NCBI RefSeq assembly: GCF_037622515.1
Contig: NZ_JBBJCN010000002.1
Coordinates: 372,001-436,000, forward strand
DNA length: 64,000 bases
Reading direction: 5' to 3'
Origin: Paradesertivirga superstes
GTDB lineage: Bacteria > Bacteroidota > Bacteroidia > Sphingobacteriales > Sphingobacteriaceae
The position numbers were made by a program, and so were the translations under genes. The notes under the pieces are model-generated. The model saw nothing but the letters and a program-made list of their open reading frames with translations, did not search any database and was not told the origin of the DNA. The first letter of the stretch is position 1; each line of letters starts with the position of its first letter. This document shows, in pieces, positions 8,384-17,140 of the stretch.

Positions 8384-9007
8384 ATGTCACATCAAGTACC
8401 AGAAGACGGAACTTTACTTCCTTTAATGGAAGAATTCTACACCATACAGGGCGAGGGTTATAATACCGGTAAAGCGGCTTATTTTATACGCCTTGGCGGA
8501 TGTGATGTCGGCTGCCACTGGTGTGATGTAAAAGAGAGCTGGAATGCTGATTTACACCCCCTTACCTCTGCCGACCAGATCGTTGCCAATGCCGAAAAAT
8601 TTCCTGGTAAAGCAGTTGTAATTACCGGAGGTGAACCTCTTATATATAATCTTGATTATTTAACCGCAGAGTTACAATCGAGGGGAATAAAAACATTTAT
8701 AGAAACTTCAGGTGCCTACCCTTTATCCGGGAGTTGGGATTGGATATGTCTGTCGCCAAAAAAATTTAAAGCACCCTTACCAGGACTAGCATCTGTTGCC
8801 GGCGAGTTAAAAGTAATTGTATTTAATAAAAGCGATTTTGAATTTGCTGAAAAGTATGCTGAGCTGGTGTCATCCGGATGCAAACTCTACCTTCAACCTG
8901 AATGGTCAAAAGCAAAAGAAGTAACTCCTATGATTATCGAGTATGTTATGGCAAACCCTAAATGGGAAATATCCTTGCAAACTCACAAATTTCTAAATAT
9001 TCCGTAA
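8384..9007 (+). CDS. queE: 7-carboxy-7-deazaguanine synthase (radical SAM)
   Basis: 207 residues. Converts 6-carboxy-tetrahydropterin to 7-carboxy-7-deazaguanine, the ring-contraction step on the way to preQ0 and queuosine in tRNA. EEFYTIQGEG at residues 16-25 is the QueE signature, and the 4Fe-4S cluster binds at C40-x3-C44-x2-C47 (GGCDVGCHWCD). VVITGGEPL is the SAM-contacting GGEP motif, and SPKKF lies further on. The other queuosine genes are not in this window. The next gene starts 32 bp downstream in the same direction. Confidence 0.93.
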   Translation: MSHQVPEDGTLLPLMEEFYTIQGEGYNTGKAAYFIRLGGCDVGCHWCDVKESWNADLHPLTSADQIVANAEKFPGKAVVITGGEPLIYNLDYLTAELQSRGIKTFIETSGAYPLSGSWDWICLSPKKFKAPLPGLASVAGELKVIVFNKSDFEFAEKYAELVSSGCKLYLQPEWSKAKEVTPMIIEYVMANPKWEISLQTHKFLNIP

Positions 9008-9039
9008 CTTCTTACGTTATATTCCGAATACCTGTACCT

Positions 9040-10944
9040 ATGAAAAGTGTGTTAGTTCTTCTACTATGCTGTTGCTGTTCTATGGTATACAGCCAAAAGG
9101 ATATTAAATCTGCTAATAGGCAAGCTCAAAAGAAATATGAACAAGGAAGAGCGGACTTAGCCTATGGCTTACATAACAAAGCGCTTGAAGAGTTTAATGA
9201 TGCTGTTAAAATTGACCCTAAATTTGCAGCTGCTTATCAGCAATCCGCCGATATTAATAAAACGTTAAAAAACTACGAGCAAGCCAAATTGAATTATAAA
9301 AAAGTTCTTGAAATTGATCCTGAATTTCACCCTCTAACTTTTCTTGGTTTAGCTGAAAGTGAATTAAGCACAGGAGAATACACTTATGCATTGCAGCATT
9401 TTAAGAAATACGATTCGATGCCAGGTGTTTCTGAAAACAACAGGAAACAGGTAGCAAAATATATTGCTGACTGTAATTTCAGTATCGAAGCCGTTAAGAA
9501 ACCATATCCTTTTAAACCGGTAAACCTAGGGGCAGCCCTTAACACCGAAAAGAACGAGTATTTGCCGGTAGTTACCGCTGATGAGGAGGCAATAATCTTT
9601 ACCCGCGTAACTAATAACAATGAAGATTTTTATACAAGCATAAAAACCGGTGACAAGTGGAACAAGTCAGTTTACCTGAGTCCTATTATCAATACTGATA
9701 CTTTTAATGAAGGTGCGCAATGCATATCACCTGATGGGATGTATCTGTTTTTTACCGGTTGCAACCGGCCGGATGGAAATGGCAGATGTGATATATATGT
9801 GAGTAAACGGGAAGGGAAAGACTGGAGCAAGCCTTTCAATATAGGTGCTCCGGTGAATACTTCTGCATGGGAATCGCAGCCATCCATCAGTGCTGATGGA
9901 CGTACATTATATTTTGTCAGCGACAGGGCTGGTGGCCTAGGAGCACATGATATCTGGAAAACAGAGCTACAAACCGGTGGAGCCTGGTCAAACCCTATAA
10001 ATCTTGGCCCCAACATTAACACTAAGTATGATGAAATCTCTCCATTTATACATCATGATGGCCAAACTCTTTACTTTTCATCGAATGGCTGGCCAGGACT
10101 TGGGTCCAAAGATTTATTTGTAAGCAGAAAAAGCAACTCTCAAACCTTTCAAAAACCATTAAATTTAGGCTATCCTATTAATACATGGGGTGAAGAAAGT
10201 GGCTTGACTGTTAGCAGCGACGGAAAAACAGCATTTTTCTCATCAAATATGAAAGGAGGCTTTGGGGCAATGGACATTTATTCTTTTGAACTTCCACAGA
10301 CAATACGCCCTGATGTGGTTACCTATGTTAAAGGCAAAGTATTTGACGCTATAACTAAAGAGCCTTTGGATGCTAATGTAAAAATAACAGGATTATTAAT
10401 AAACACCATAGTTTTTGAGGATCTGAGCGATTATGAAACAGGTGATTTTTTAGCTACCATGCCTGCATCCGGGAAATCTTTTGGACTTAGCGTTGATAAA
10501 AAAGGGTATTTGTTTTATTCTGAAAACTTTGCGCTTGAAAAGCCCGAATCAGCAAGCAAGCCTTATAAAATTTCAATACCGCTGCATAAAATCGAAGCAG
10601 GCAAGATGGTAGTTTTAAAAAATATCTTCTTTGAAACGAATAAATTTGAACTTTTGCCCGAATCAAAAACAGAACTTCAGGAAATATTAAGTTTTTTAAA
10701 CAATAATCCAACAGTGACTATTGAAATTGCCGGATATACTGATAATGTAGGCGATGATAAGGTGAATCAAACCCTTTCCGAAAATCGGGCGAACACTGTT
10801 TATAAATACCTTATAGCCAATAAAATACACCCATCAAGATTAAGCTTTAAAGGACTTGGAGAAACTGTTCCTATCGCGGATAATACGAGTGATGAAGGAA
10901 GGCAGAAAAACAGGAGAACAGAGTTTAAGATTGTGAAGTTATAA
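9040..10944 (+). CDS. TPR / PD40 beta-propeller / OmpA-family outer-membrane protein
   Basis: 634 residues from MKSVLVLLLCCCCSMVYSQ, a signal peptide. Domains in order: TPR repeats (about 20-150, with GLHNKALEEFNDAVKIDPKFAAAY), a WD40-like PD40 propeller (about 165-430, repeated SADGRTLYFVSDR / HDGQTLYFSSN / SSDGKTAFFSSN blades), a small carboxypeptidase-regulatory-like sheet, and a C-terminal OmpA domain (IFFETNKFELLPESKTEL ... GYTDNVGDD ... LSENRANTVYKYL) that binds peptidoglycan. This arrangement is common in Bacteroidota and includes proteins related to PorE of type IX secretion. It probably ties the outer membrane to the cell wall. ATG 9040 was preferred because the signal peptide begins there. 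Confidence 0.88.
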   Translation: MKSVLVLLLCCCCSMVYSQKDIKSANRQAQKKYEQGRADLAYGLHNKALEEFNDAVKIDPKFAAAYQQSADINKTLKNYEQAKLNYKKVLEIDPEFHPLTFLGLAESELSTGEYTYALQHFKKYDSMPGVSENNRKQVAKYIADCNFSIEAVKKPYPFKPVNLGAALNTEKNEYLPVVTADEEAIIFTRVTNNNEDFYTSIKTGDKWNKSVYLSPIINTDTFNEGAQCISPDGMYLFFTGCNRPDGNGRCDIYVSKREGKDWSKPFNIGAPVNTSAWESQPSISADGRTLYFVSDRAGGLGAHDIWKTELQTGGAWSNPINLGPNINTKYDEISPFIHHDGQTLYFSSNGWPGLGSKDLFVSRKSNSQTFQKPLNLGYPINTWGEESGLTVSSDGKTAFFSSNMKGGFGAMDIYSFELPQTIRPDVVTYVKGKVFDAITKEPLDANVKITGLLINTIVFEDLSDYETGDFLATMPASGKSFGLSVDKKGYLFYSENFALEKPESASKPYKISIPLHKIEAGKMVVLKNIFFETNKFELLPESKTELQEILSFLNNNPTVTIEIAGYTDNVGDDKVNQTLSENRANTVYKYLIANKIHPSRLSFKGLGETVPIADNTSDEGRQKNRRTEFKIVKL

Positions 10945-10950
10945 TTTAGT

Positions 10951-10984
10951 CATCCGATGAAAAAGTAAAAAATTTCATCGGATG
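10951..10984. terminator. Bidirectional hairpin terminator
   Basis: Perfect 12-bp arms CATCCGATGAAA (10951-10962) and TTTCATCGGATG (10973-10984) around a 10-nt A-rich loop. It sits between the convergent OmpA-family gene and alaS and could stop transcripts from both sides. Confidence 0.65.
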
Positions 10985-10996
10985 AGTTTGATGGAA

Positions 10997-13624
10997 CTAA
11001 CTAATAAATTCCCTGGCTTTTTCCAGTGCTCTATCAATTCCTGCGCTATCTTTTCCACCTGCTGTAGCATAGAAAGGCTGGCCACCACCGCCTCCATTTA
11101 TTTCTTTGGCAAGCACGCGGATAATATTTCCGGCATGCAGATCCTTTTGCTCCACAAGACTCTCAGAAATCATTACGGTTAATCCCGGTTTACCATCTGT
11201 ATCGGTAGCCAGAACCATAAATAAATCATCAAGCATATTTTTCAAAGAGTAAGCAAGATTTTTCACTGCTTCAGCGGAAGACAGATCTACTCTGGCAGCG
11301 ATAAAATTCATGCCATTTATATTTTCCGCTTTTGCTGCTAAGTCATCCTTTAATCCGGACGCTTTGGCATTAACCGCTTTCTCCAACTCCTTTTTTAGCT
11401 TCGAGTTTTCCTCTAATAAAGATTCAACAGATTTAGCCAGATCTTTGGGGTTTTTCAACAGGCTTTTTAACTCGCTTACCAGGTTATTCTGAGTATTGAT
11501 ATAAGCTTCCGCAGCTTCGCCGGTTATGGCCTCGATACGCCTTACTCCTGCCGCCACAGCACTTTCGGATATAATTTTGAAGTATCCGATTTGACCGGTT
11601 GATTTCACATGGGTACCACCACAAAGTTCTACCGAGTAATTTTCATCAAATGTAATTATCCGCACAACATCGCCATATTTTTCGCCGAATAAGGCAGTTA
11701 CACCCCGATTTATCGCATCCTGGTAAGGCACACTCCGCTCCTCTTTTAATTGAATATTCTCACGGATTTTACGGTTAACAATGGCTTCAACTTTTGCGAT
11801 TTCCTCATCGGTTAATTTTGAAAAATGCGAAAAATCAAATCGAAGATAATCTGCATTAACCAGAGAGCCTTTTTGCTGAACATGGGTTCCTACAACCTGG
11901 CGCAATGCGGCCTGAAGTAAATGTGTTACCGAGTGATTGTTTTCTGTTTGACCCCGACGATTTTTATCGACTATACTCTTTAAAGTTTGCTGAAAGTTAA
12001 AGCCTTCAGGAATTTCATCCGAAAAGTGAACAATAAGAGCATTCTCCTTTTTTGTATCAGTAATCCTTAGGGTTTCATCGCTACCAATTAACAATCCGGT
12101 ATCTCCAACCTGACCGCCGCTTTCTGCATAAAATGGAGTTTTATCCAATACCAGTTGATATTGCTCTTTAGCTTTTGAGGTTACCTTACGATATTTTAAA
12201 ATCTTTGATTCAGTTTCTAAAGAATCATATCCGACAAATTCGTTTTCATCGCCTGGATTTACAACAACCCAATCGCCGGTATCTACAGCGGTAGCAGCAC
12301 GCGAGCGACTTTTTTGTTGTTCAAGGGCTTTGTTAAAACCATCCATGTCTACTGCAAGGCCTTTTTCACGGGCCATAAGCTCAGTTAAATCTATCGGAAA
12401 TCCAAAAGTATCATATAATTCAAATGCAAAATCGCCATCCACTGAACTTGCCTCTGCAGCATAACGCTCAAACCGCTGTATACCCGTTGCCAGCGTTCGT
12501 AAGAAAGAAATCTCCTCTTCCAAAATTACTTTCTGAACGAAATCCTGCTGCGCGAGCAATTCAGGGAAAACCCCATCAAACTGATGGGCAAGGACAGGCA
12601 CAAGTTTATTGAAAAATGGCTCTTTAAATCCCAGGAAGGTATATGCATAACGAACTGCCCTGCGTAAAATCCTGCGAATTACATAACCTGCTTTATTATT
12701 TGATGGTAACTGTCCGTCTGCAATTGCAAAAGCTATTGCCCGAATATGATCGGACATGACCCGCATAGCGACGTCGGTTTTAGCCTGGCTTTCACCCAAA
12801 TTATAAGGTATACCACATTCCTTTGAAATGAATTGAATAAGTGGTTGAAAGGTATCCGTATCATAGTTTGATGATTTACCCTGCAGTACACGAACCAAAC
12901 GTTCATGACCCATTCCTGTATCAACATGCTGTGCAGGTAAAGGCTGTAAAGAACCGTCTTTCAAACGGTTAAATTGCATAAATACATTATTCCAGATTTC
13001 TATAACCTGGGGATCATCGTTATTTACCAAAATTTTCCCATCTACTTTAACACGTTGCTCATCCGGACGGCAATCCACGTGGATTTCAGAACAAGGCCCG
13101 CAAGGACCGGTATCCCCCATTTCCCAGAAATTATCCTTCTTGTTGCCTAAAAGGATGCGATCTTCATCTATCCAGTTTTTCCAGAAATCATATGCTTCCT
13201 GATCTTTGGGAAGCCCTTCTTTTTCATCACCTTCAAAAACGGTAACATATAGCCTGTCTTTAGGAATTCCATACACTATATGCAGCAATTCCCAGCTCCA
13301 TGCGATGGCTTCTTCTTTAAAATAATCGCCGAAACTCCAGTTACCCAGCATCTCGAACATAGTATGATGATACGTATCAATACCAACCTCTTCCAAATCA
13401 TTATGCTTCCCGGAAACCCGTAAACAACGCTGAGTATCGGCTACCCGAGAATACTTAACAGGCGCCTCTCCAAGAAAAATATCTTTAAACTGATTCATTC
13501 CTGCGTTGGTGAACATCAAAGTTGGATCGTTCTTCACCACAATGGGTGCTGAAGGAACAATCTGATGTCCTTTACTGGCAAAAAAATCTAAAAAAGCTTT
13601 CCTGATCTCGTTCGTTGTCATCAT
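10997..13624 (-). CDS. alaS: Alanyl-tRNA synthetase
   Basis: 875 residues from MMTTNEIRKAFLDFFASKGH. Charges tRNA-Ala and edits mischarged Ser/Gly. Visible parts: the class II catalytic core (HHTMFEMLGNWSFGDYF, then TGMGHERL), the tRNA-binding region, the editing domain with HSVTHLLQAALRQ (HxxxH) and CGGTHV zinc ligands, and the C-terminal C-Ala region ending GGGGGQPFYATAGG. The frame runs 36 codons further upstream but those codons lie in a dispersed repeat and inside the WYL gene, so the ATG pair at 13621/13624 was taken as the start. A TAACTTTG promoter lies at 13642-13649. Confidence 0.97.
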   Translation of the reverse strand: MMTTNEIRKAFLDFFASKGHQIVPSAPIVVKNDPTLMFTNAGMNQFKDIFLGEAPVKYSRVADTQRCLRVSGKHNDLEEVGIDTYHHTMFEMLGNWSFGDYFKEEAIAWSWELLHIVYGIPKDRLYVTVFEGDEKEGLPKDQEAYDFWKNWIDEDRILLGNKKDNFWEMGDTGPCGPCSEIHVDCRPDEQRVKVDGKILVNNDDPQVIEIWNNVFMQFNRLKDGSLQPLPAQHVDTGMGHERLVRVLQGKSSNYDTDTFQPLIQFISKECGIPYNLGESQAKTDVAMRVMSDHIRAIAFAIADGQLPSNNKAGYVIRRILRRAVRYAYTFLGFKEPFFNKLVPVLAHQFDGVFPELLAQQDFVQKVILEEEISFLRTLATGIQRFERYAAEASSVDGDFAFELYDTFGFPIDLTELMAREKGLAVDMDGFNKALEQQKSRSRAATAVDTGDWVVVNPGDENEFVGYDSLETESKILKYRKVTSKAKEQYQLVLDKTPFYAESGGQVGDTGLLIGSDETLRITDTKKENALIVHFSDEIPEGFNFQQTLKSIVDKNRRGQTENNHSVTHLLQAALRQVVGTHVQQKGSLVNADYLRFDFSHFSKLTDEEIAKVEAIVNRKIRENIQLKEERSVPYQDAINRGVTALFGEKYGDVVRIITFDENYSVELCGGTHVKSTGQIGYFKIISESAVAAGVRRIEAITGEAAEAYINTQNNLVSELKSLLKNPKDLAKSVESLLEENSKLKKELEKAVNAKASGLKDDLAAKAENINGMNFIAARVDLSSAEAVKNLAYSLKNMLDDLFMVLATDTDGKPGLTVMISESLVEQKDLHAGNIIRVLAKEINGGGGGQPFYATAGGKDSAGIDRALEKAREFIS

Positions 13625-13641
13625 CAAAATATTAGAGTTTG

Positions 13642-13649
13642 CAAAGTTA
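13642..13649 (-). promoter_or_regulatory. Bacteroidota -7 promoter element of alaS
   Basis: On the minus strand TAACTTTG matches TAnnTTTG and stands 17 nt upstream of the alaS ATG. It supports the shorter alaS start and an own promoter, separate from the WYL regulator gene. Confidence 0.5.
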
Positions 13650-13652
13650 ACA

Positions 13653-13690
13653 GGAGATTTGAGATTTGAGACAGTAGATTGAAGATTGAT
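13653..13690. repeat. Dispersed GATTTGAGAT-type repeat, copy 3
   Basis: GGAGATTTGAGATTTGAG followed by ACAGTAGATTGAAGATTGAT, in the 79-bp gap between alaS and the WYL regulator. The order of units (GATTTGAGAx, then ACA-TAGATT) closely follows the copy at 2725-2755. Confidence 0.55.
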
Positions 13691-13703
13691 GGCTGGGAAA
13701 CTA

Positions 13704-14657
13704 CTACGAATCTTTGAGATTTGCCGATACACCTGAAACGATATTCTTAACCTTTTCTTTTAGTTCAGCCGGTTTGATAATTTTTGCTTCATCACCAAAC
13801 ATCATAAACCATCTGGCAAACCATTCAATATGTGGAGTAAAAAAGTTCATTATCACATATTTTCCCTCGTGTGTTTCAGACACAAATCCATTATAATATT
13901 TCTGTTCATCTAAATACTTATGAACCTCTTTATCAACCCGGATTATAATTTCCAGCAGATCTTTCGTCGTCTTTTCTTTTTTCAGATACTCTTTTAAACT
14001 TGGATGTTGATGTAAAAAGTTTTCATCGGTTACGGTTAGTTTAGAGATCCGGTCCATTCGAAAGTCTCTGATGGAATTCCGCATGAGACAAAAAGCGATC
14101 AGGTGCCAATAGCCTTCAAGGAAAAAAACTCCAATCGGTTCAATACAACGATCAGACTTTTCTTGTCGGTAATGTGTGAAATAGGTTATATTAATGGCCC
14201 GTCGCTCTGAAATTGCCGACAGTATATTCGGCAGAAGTTTCAAATCTGAGGGATTCTGTAATTGCCTTCTGGATTTCAAAACTTCTATATGAGAATCCAT
14301 ATTCTCTAAATAATCCTTTTCAGTGGTACGCAGAACGGATTTTATTTTATACATGGCAGATTTATAATCTGAAGTGATTGCCGTATCGGTCAGACGCTCT
14401 ACCAACTTCTCTGCGGTTAAAAAAGCCGTTGCCTCTTCTCTGGTAAACATGACCGGTGGCAATCTGTATCCTTCTACCAAAGAATATCCAACTCCGGCTT
14501 CTCCAATTACCGGAATACCGGCTTCCTCCAATGCTTTAACGTCACGATAAACAGTTCGTAAGCTTATCTCAAACCGATTAGCAATTTCCTGAGCTTTAAC
14601 AACCCGCTGAGATTGTAACTGAAATAAAATAGCAGATAACCTGTCAATACGATTCAT
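13704..14657 (-). CDS. YafY-type transcriptional regulator (HTH + WYL domain)
   Basis: 317 residues. An N-terminal winged helix-turn-helix of the HTH_11/DeoR type (MNRIDRLSAILFQLQSQRVV ... ISLRTVYRDVKALEEAGIPV) is followed by a WYL domain (about 140-215, INITYFTHYRQEK ... GYWHLIAFCLMRNSIRDFRMDRI) and the WCX C-terminal region. WYL domains bind nucleic acid or nucleotide ligands and control DNA-binding regulators. Its target is unknown. It precedes alaS in the same direction with a 79-bp gap that carries a repeat and the alaS promoter, so the two need not be co-regulated. Confidence 0.9.
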   Translation of the reverse strand: MNRIDRLSAILFQLQSQRVVKAQEIANRFEISLRTVYRDVKALEEAGIPVIGEAGVGYSLVEGYRLPPVMFTREEATAFLTAEKLVERLTDTAITSDYKSAMYKIKSVLRTTEKDYLENMDSHIEVLKSRRQLQNPSDLKLLPNILSAISERRAINITYFTHYRQEKSDRCIEPIGVFFLEGYWHLIAFCLMRNSIRDFRMDRISKLTVTDENFLHQHPSLKEYLKKEKTTKDLLEIIIRVDKEVHKYLDEQKYYNGFVSETHEGKYVIMNFFTPHIEWFARWFMMFGDEAKIIKPAELKEKVKNIVSGVSANLKDS

Positions 14658-14758
14658 TACATATATGTGGGGGGAATAATAATTATTTCAAATTACATAA
14701 TTGGTATAAGACTCGGCACGAACCCGATCTTCGCTAAAACAATTACAGTACCCGGCTT

Positions 14759-15370
14759 CTAACGGATAGATTTCAAGTATGCAATTAACTGTGTATTGCT
14801 AATTTCCTTATTAATACTGATGAAATCCGGATAGGTTATCACTTCAGAACCAATCAAAAAACTGGGTTTTATTTGAAAAGTAACCATTACCTTTTTCTCT
14901 GTATTAGTGGATAAAAATCCAGCAACCGCCTGTTGATTTTCTTGATTAGAAAGTAGGGGAAAAACATCCTTATCTACTTTAAGGGGTATAATACTTGATC
15001 CGGCCGGATCGATAGAGATTTTTTCAGTGACAAAACCGCTTAAAAGTTCTGTTTCCCTGATCAGTATTTTATATTCAAAAGCATTGATTCCTGCTGTCTG
15101 ATTTCCGGGATTTGTGATTTTCACCTGAAGAATTGCTTTAACCGGAATGCGTTGACGTAAATATGCAAAAGCAAGTTGCGGCGCTTGAAGTAAATTCAAC
15201 CCTTCACTGGTAATTAAATTATTCACCTCAGTGCCCGCAATGTATACACTGTCTGCCGAAATGATCTCATAAGTACACTTTTCGAGTGCCTGCAACTGGT
15301 CGGCCTGATCTTTAACTCCACAAGCTGTAAATAAAATTGGGGCAAGCATTGCCAGAAGATATCTTTTCAT
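14759..15370 (-). CDS. Putative lipoprotein, LEA14-like
   Basis: 203 residues starting MKRYLLAMLAPILFTACG, a lipoprotein signal peptide with lipobox FTAC and Cys17 as the modified residue. The mature part has alternating beta strands (VKAILQVKITNPGNQTAGINAFEYKILI) reminiscent of LEA14/WHy domains, in which a hydrophobic strand is followed by NP. Probably held on the periplasmic side of a membrane. Function unknown. The gene lies 67 bp downstream of the DUF421 gene in the same direction and may share its transcript. Confidence 0.65.
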   Translation of the reverse strand: MKRYLLAMLAPILFTACGVKDQADQLQALEKCTYEIISADSVYIAGTEVNNLITSEGLNLLQAPQLAFAYLRQRIPVKAILQVKITNPGNQTAGINAFEYKILIRETELLSGFVTEKISIDPAGSSIIPLKVDKDVFPLLSNQENQQAVAGFLSTNTEKKVMVTFQIKPSFLIGSEVITYPDFISINKEISNTQLIAYLKSIR

Positions 15371-15437
15371 CTCGTTTATAACGGTAAAATTGATTTAATA
15401 ATTTGTGTCAACAGAAAATAAGGGAAACCGGACTGAT

Positions 15438-16124
15438 TTATGCATGTCTCACTGTATTTATGGCTAAAACCCATTGATTATGATTGCAAACCGGGCAGTT
15501 TTGGGCTTCTGCTATTTCTTCTGTATTTCCGCAGTAAGCACAAGCATATAAACCAGGTATAGGAATTTTCTCGTCTTTTTTAAGATAAAGGTCTGGGTAT
15601 AAAGGTAAACCTGGTTGTACTTCTTTATCTTCATAATATAGCAGACTAATTGAACCTGAGGTTTCAATTATGGCGTTTCGTACTTGCCCCAGATGCTCAA
15701 CATTATTAATTCTTAATTCGGCAAAAAACTCATCCTGAGATAGATCCTCCTTATCAAAATCTGCAATAGAAAACTTTCCGTTTCTTACTAAATAAATTGG
15801 TCTGCCTTCAATTAGTTGTTCAAACGGCAAGTATTTCCCGCTCAGCCAGGTCACTGTACGATAGAGTCCGATAACAATAATAAAAACAATCAGGGCTGGT
15901 AAAATTCCCACCTCTTTATAAAACATAGGATCGCCGGCCGCAGACCCTAAGCCTATAATGATGACCAATTCAAAAATTGAAAGCTGTTTGATACCACGTT
16001 TGCCAGATGTTCGCAGAGCGATAAGGATAAAACAAAACATGATAACAGTGCGGAGAAAAACTTCAAAAAGAAATTCTACAGGTTCGTCACCAAAAAAGAG
16101 ACTATTAAATTCTATACCTTTCAT
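15438..16124 (-). CDS. DUF421 (YetF-type) membrane protein with C-terminal zinc ribbon
   Basis: 228 residues. Three N-terminal membrane helices (VFLRTVIMFCFILIALRTSGKRG, ELVIIIGLGSAAGDPMF, LPALIVFIIVIGLYRTV) precede the DUF421 cytoplasmic domain (PIYLVRNGKFS ... EDLSQDEFFAELRINNVEHLGQV). Unlike plain YetF proteins it ends with a rubredoxin-like zinc ribbon: C195-x2-C198 and C210-x2-C213 in CAYCGN and CPVCNHNQW. Function unknown; the tail may bind zinc or iron. The upstream TPR gene ends 14 bp before this gene starts. Confidence 0.82.
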   Translation of the reverse strand: MKGIEFNSLFFGDEPVEFLFEVFLRTVIMFCFILIALRTSGKRGIKQLSIFELVIIIGLGSAAGDPMFYKEVGILPALIVFIIVIGLYRTVTWLSGKYLPFEQLIEGRPIYLVRNGKFSIADFDKEDLSQDEFFAELRINNVEHLGQVRNAIIETSGSISLLYYEDKEVQPGLPLYPDLYLKKDEKIPIPGLYACAYCGNTEEIAEAQNCPVCNHNQWVLAINTVRHA

Positions 16125-16138
16125 TAATGTGTAAACAA

Positions 16139-16609
16139 TTACTTTACCAACAGACTCAGGCCGCTTTTAGCAATTTCACTCCCGGGGAACTCCTCAAGGG
16201 TTATTTCGTAATATTCTTTTGCCTTAATTGCGTCGCCCAACTGACTATAACAAAGAGCAATGTTTGTTAATGACATTTCTCTATAGCTCATTGAGGACGA
16301 ACTCAAGAGGGTTATATAGCGATATTTATCAACCCAGTTATACCGGGTAAAAAATGTATAGCTTTTTTCAAAACAGGGAATCGCCTCAGCAAACTTATCC
16401 TTTTTAACATATCTCATACCTTTATTGTGGCTATGAGGAATAATTGTTCTCACACTGAAAGAAATGATAAGATAAGTTACCAAGCCATAAAAAGGCGGAT
16501 CTGGAAAACGCAGCTGGTGATAAATGAATATTAATACTAATGCAAAAAGGAATTGGGGAATTAAAGCAAGCCATGCTATTTGGCGCACTACAGAGACATT
16601 CGAACTCAT
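16139..16609 (-). CDS. Membrane-anchored TPR-type protein
   Basis: 156 residues from MSSNVSVVRQIAW. Two N-terminal hydrophobic helices (LALIPQFLFALVLIFIYHQL and FYGLVTYLIISFSVRTII) are followed by tetratricopeptide-like helices: MRYVKKDKFAEAIPCFEKSYTFF and LTNIALCYSQLGDAIKAKEYYEITLEEFP. TPR units act as protein-binding scaffolds. It is the first gene of a probable run with the DUF421 and lipoprotein genes. An upstream ATG at 16639 would add 10 residues; the internal one was preferred because the first helix starts soon after it. Confidence 0.7.
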   Translation of the reverse strand: MSSNVSVVRQIAWLALIPQFLFALVLIFIYHQLRFPDPPFYGLVTYLIISFSVRTIIPHSHNKGMRYVKKDKFAEAIPCFEKSYTFFTRYNWVDKYRYITLLSSSSMSYREMSLTNIALCYSQLGDAIKAKEYYEITLEEFPGSEIAKSGLSLLVK

Positions 16610-16757
16610 TGATTGATTTTTATTTAACAATAATAGCATTCTTTTTTAACAAGATATCAGCAAGCTTAGTTCAATTAAAAATCAACCGGGTAAAATGTTT
16701 TAATTTTTCCGGCTTTGATTAATTGATGAATAATTTTCACCTGAATAGAAACATATA

Positions 16758-16765
16758 TACCTTTG
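16758..16765 (+). promoter_or_regulatory. Bacteroidota -7 element directly before a small gene
   Basis: TACCTTTG matches TAnnTTTG and ends only 4 nt before the ATG at 16770. Transcription would begin at or next to the start codon, giving a leaderless message. Confidence 0.5.
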
Positions 16766-16769
16766 TTTA

Positions 16770-16994
16770 ATGCAAGAACCATTTGATATAGAGCTGGCAG
16801 GAGTTACCTATTCTATTTTTCCTGAAGAAGAAGAGACCTTTACAATTTTTAAGGAAGGCGTTGAATATATAAAAATTCAAAAAGACACTGATGAACATTG
16901 GTTAAAACTTGATGAAGAGACTGATCTTCCGTTATTTAGTGAAGATGCAGAAGTAAACGAATTAGGACGGGCAATTTCGGATCACAAGGCTTAA
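16770..16994 (+). CDS. Small acidic protein, function unknown
   Basis: 74 residues starting MQEPFDIELAGVTYSIFPEEEE. Highly acidic, soluble, without Cys or membrane segments; short alternating strands (VTYSIFP, TFTIFKE, EYIKIQKD, HWLKLDEE) suggest a small beta fold. I believe similar short proteins occur in Sphingobacteriaceae but cannot name a family. It has its own promoter and is followed by a 10-bp hairpin, so it looks like a complete one-gene unit. Confidence 0.65.
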   Translation: MQEPFDIELAGVTYSIFPEEEETFTIFKEGVEYIKIQKDTDEHWLKLDEETDLPLFSEDAEVNELGRAISDHKA

Positions 16995-17006
16995 ATTCTC
17001 GCATTA

Positions 17007-17033
17007 GGTTTTGAACTTTTTAGGTTCAAAACC
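17007..17033 (+). terminator. Hairpin downstream of small acidic gene
   Basis: Perfect 10-bp arms GGTTTTGAAC (17007-17016) and GTTCAAAACC (17024-17033) with a 7-nt T-rich loop. There is no clear U-tract after it on the plus strand, so termination strength is uncertain. Confidence 0.45.
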
Positions 17034-17140
17034 ATAATTTAAGAAGGCTGGTTACAATACTGATCAGAATGCTTTTGAAGAACTCATAGAATCCTTAAAA
17101 TTATTCCATGAACGGCAGAAACCGTCTCTCTTTAAAAATT

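Noticed and set aside
9672..10022. 116-codon minus-strand frame in the PD40 region
   Set aside because: Antisense to the repeated propeller blades; open only because of codon bias.
13625..13732. Upstream extension of alaS
   Set aside because: It lies in a dispersed repeat and within the WYL gene; the family start is at the ATG pair 13621/13624.
17034..17140. Short open stretch after the small acidic gene
   Set aside because: About 40 codons ending in the PNPOx 3' end; no start, family or repeat.
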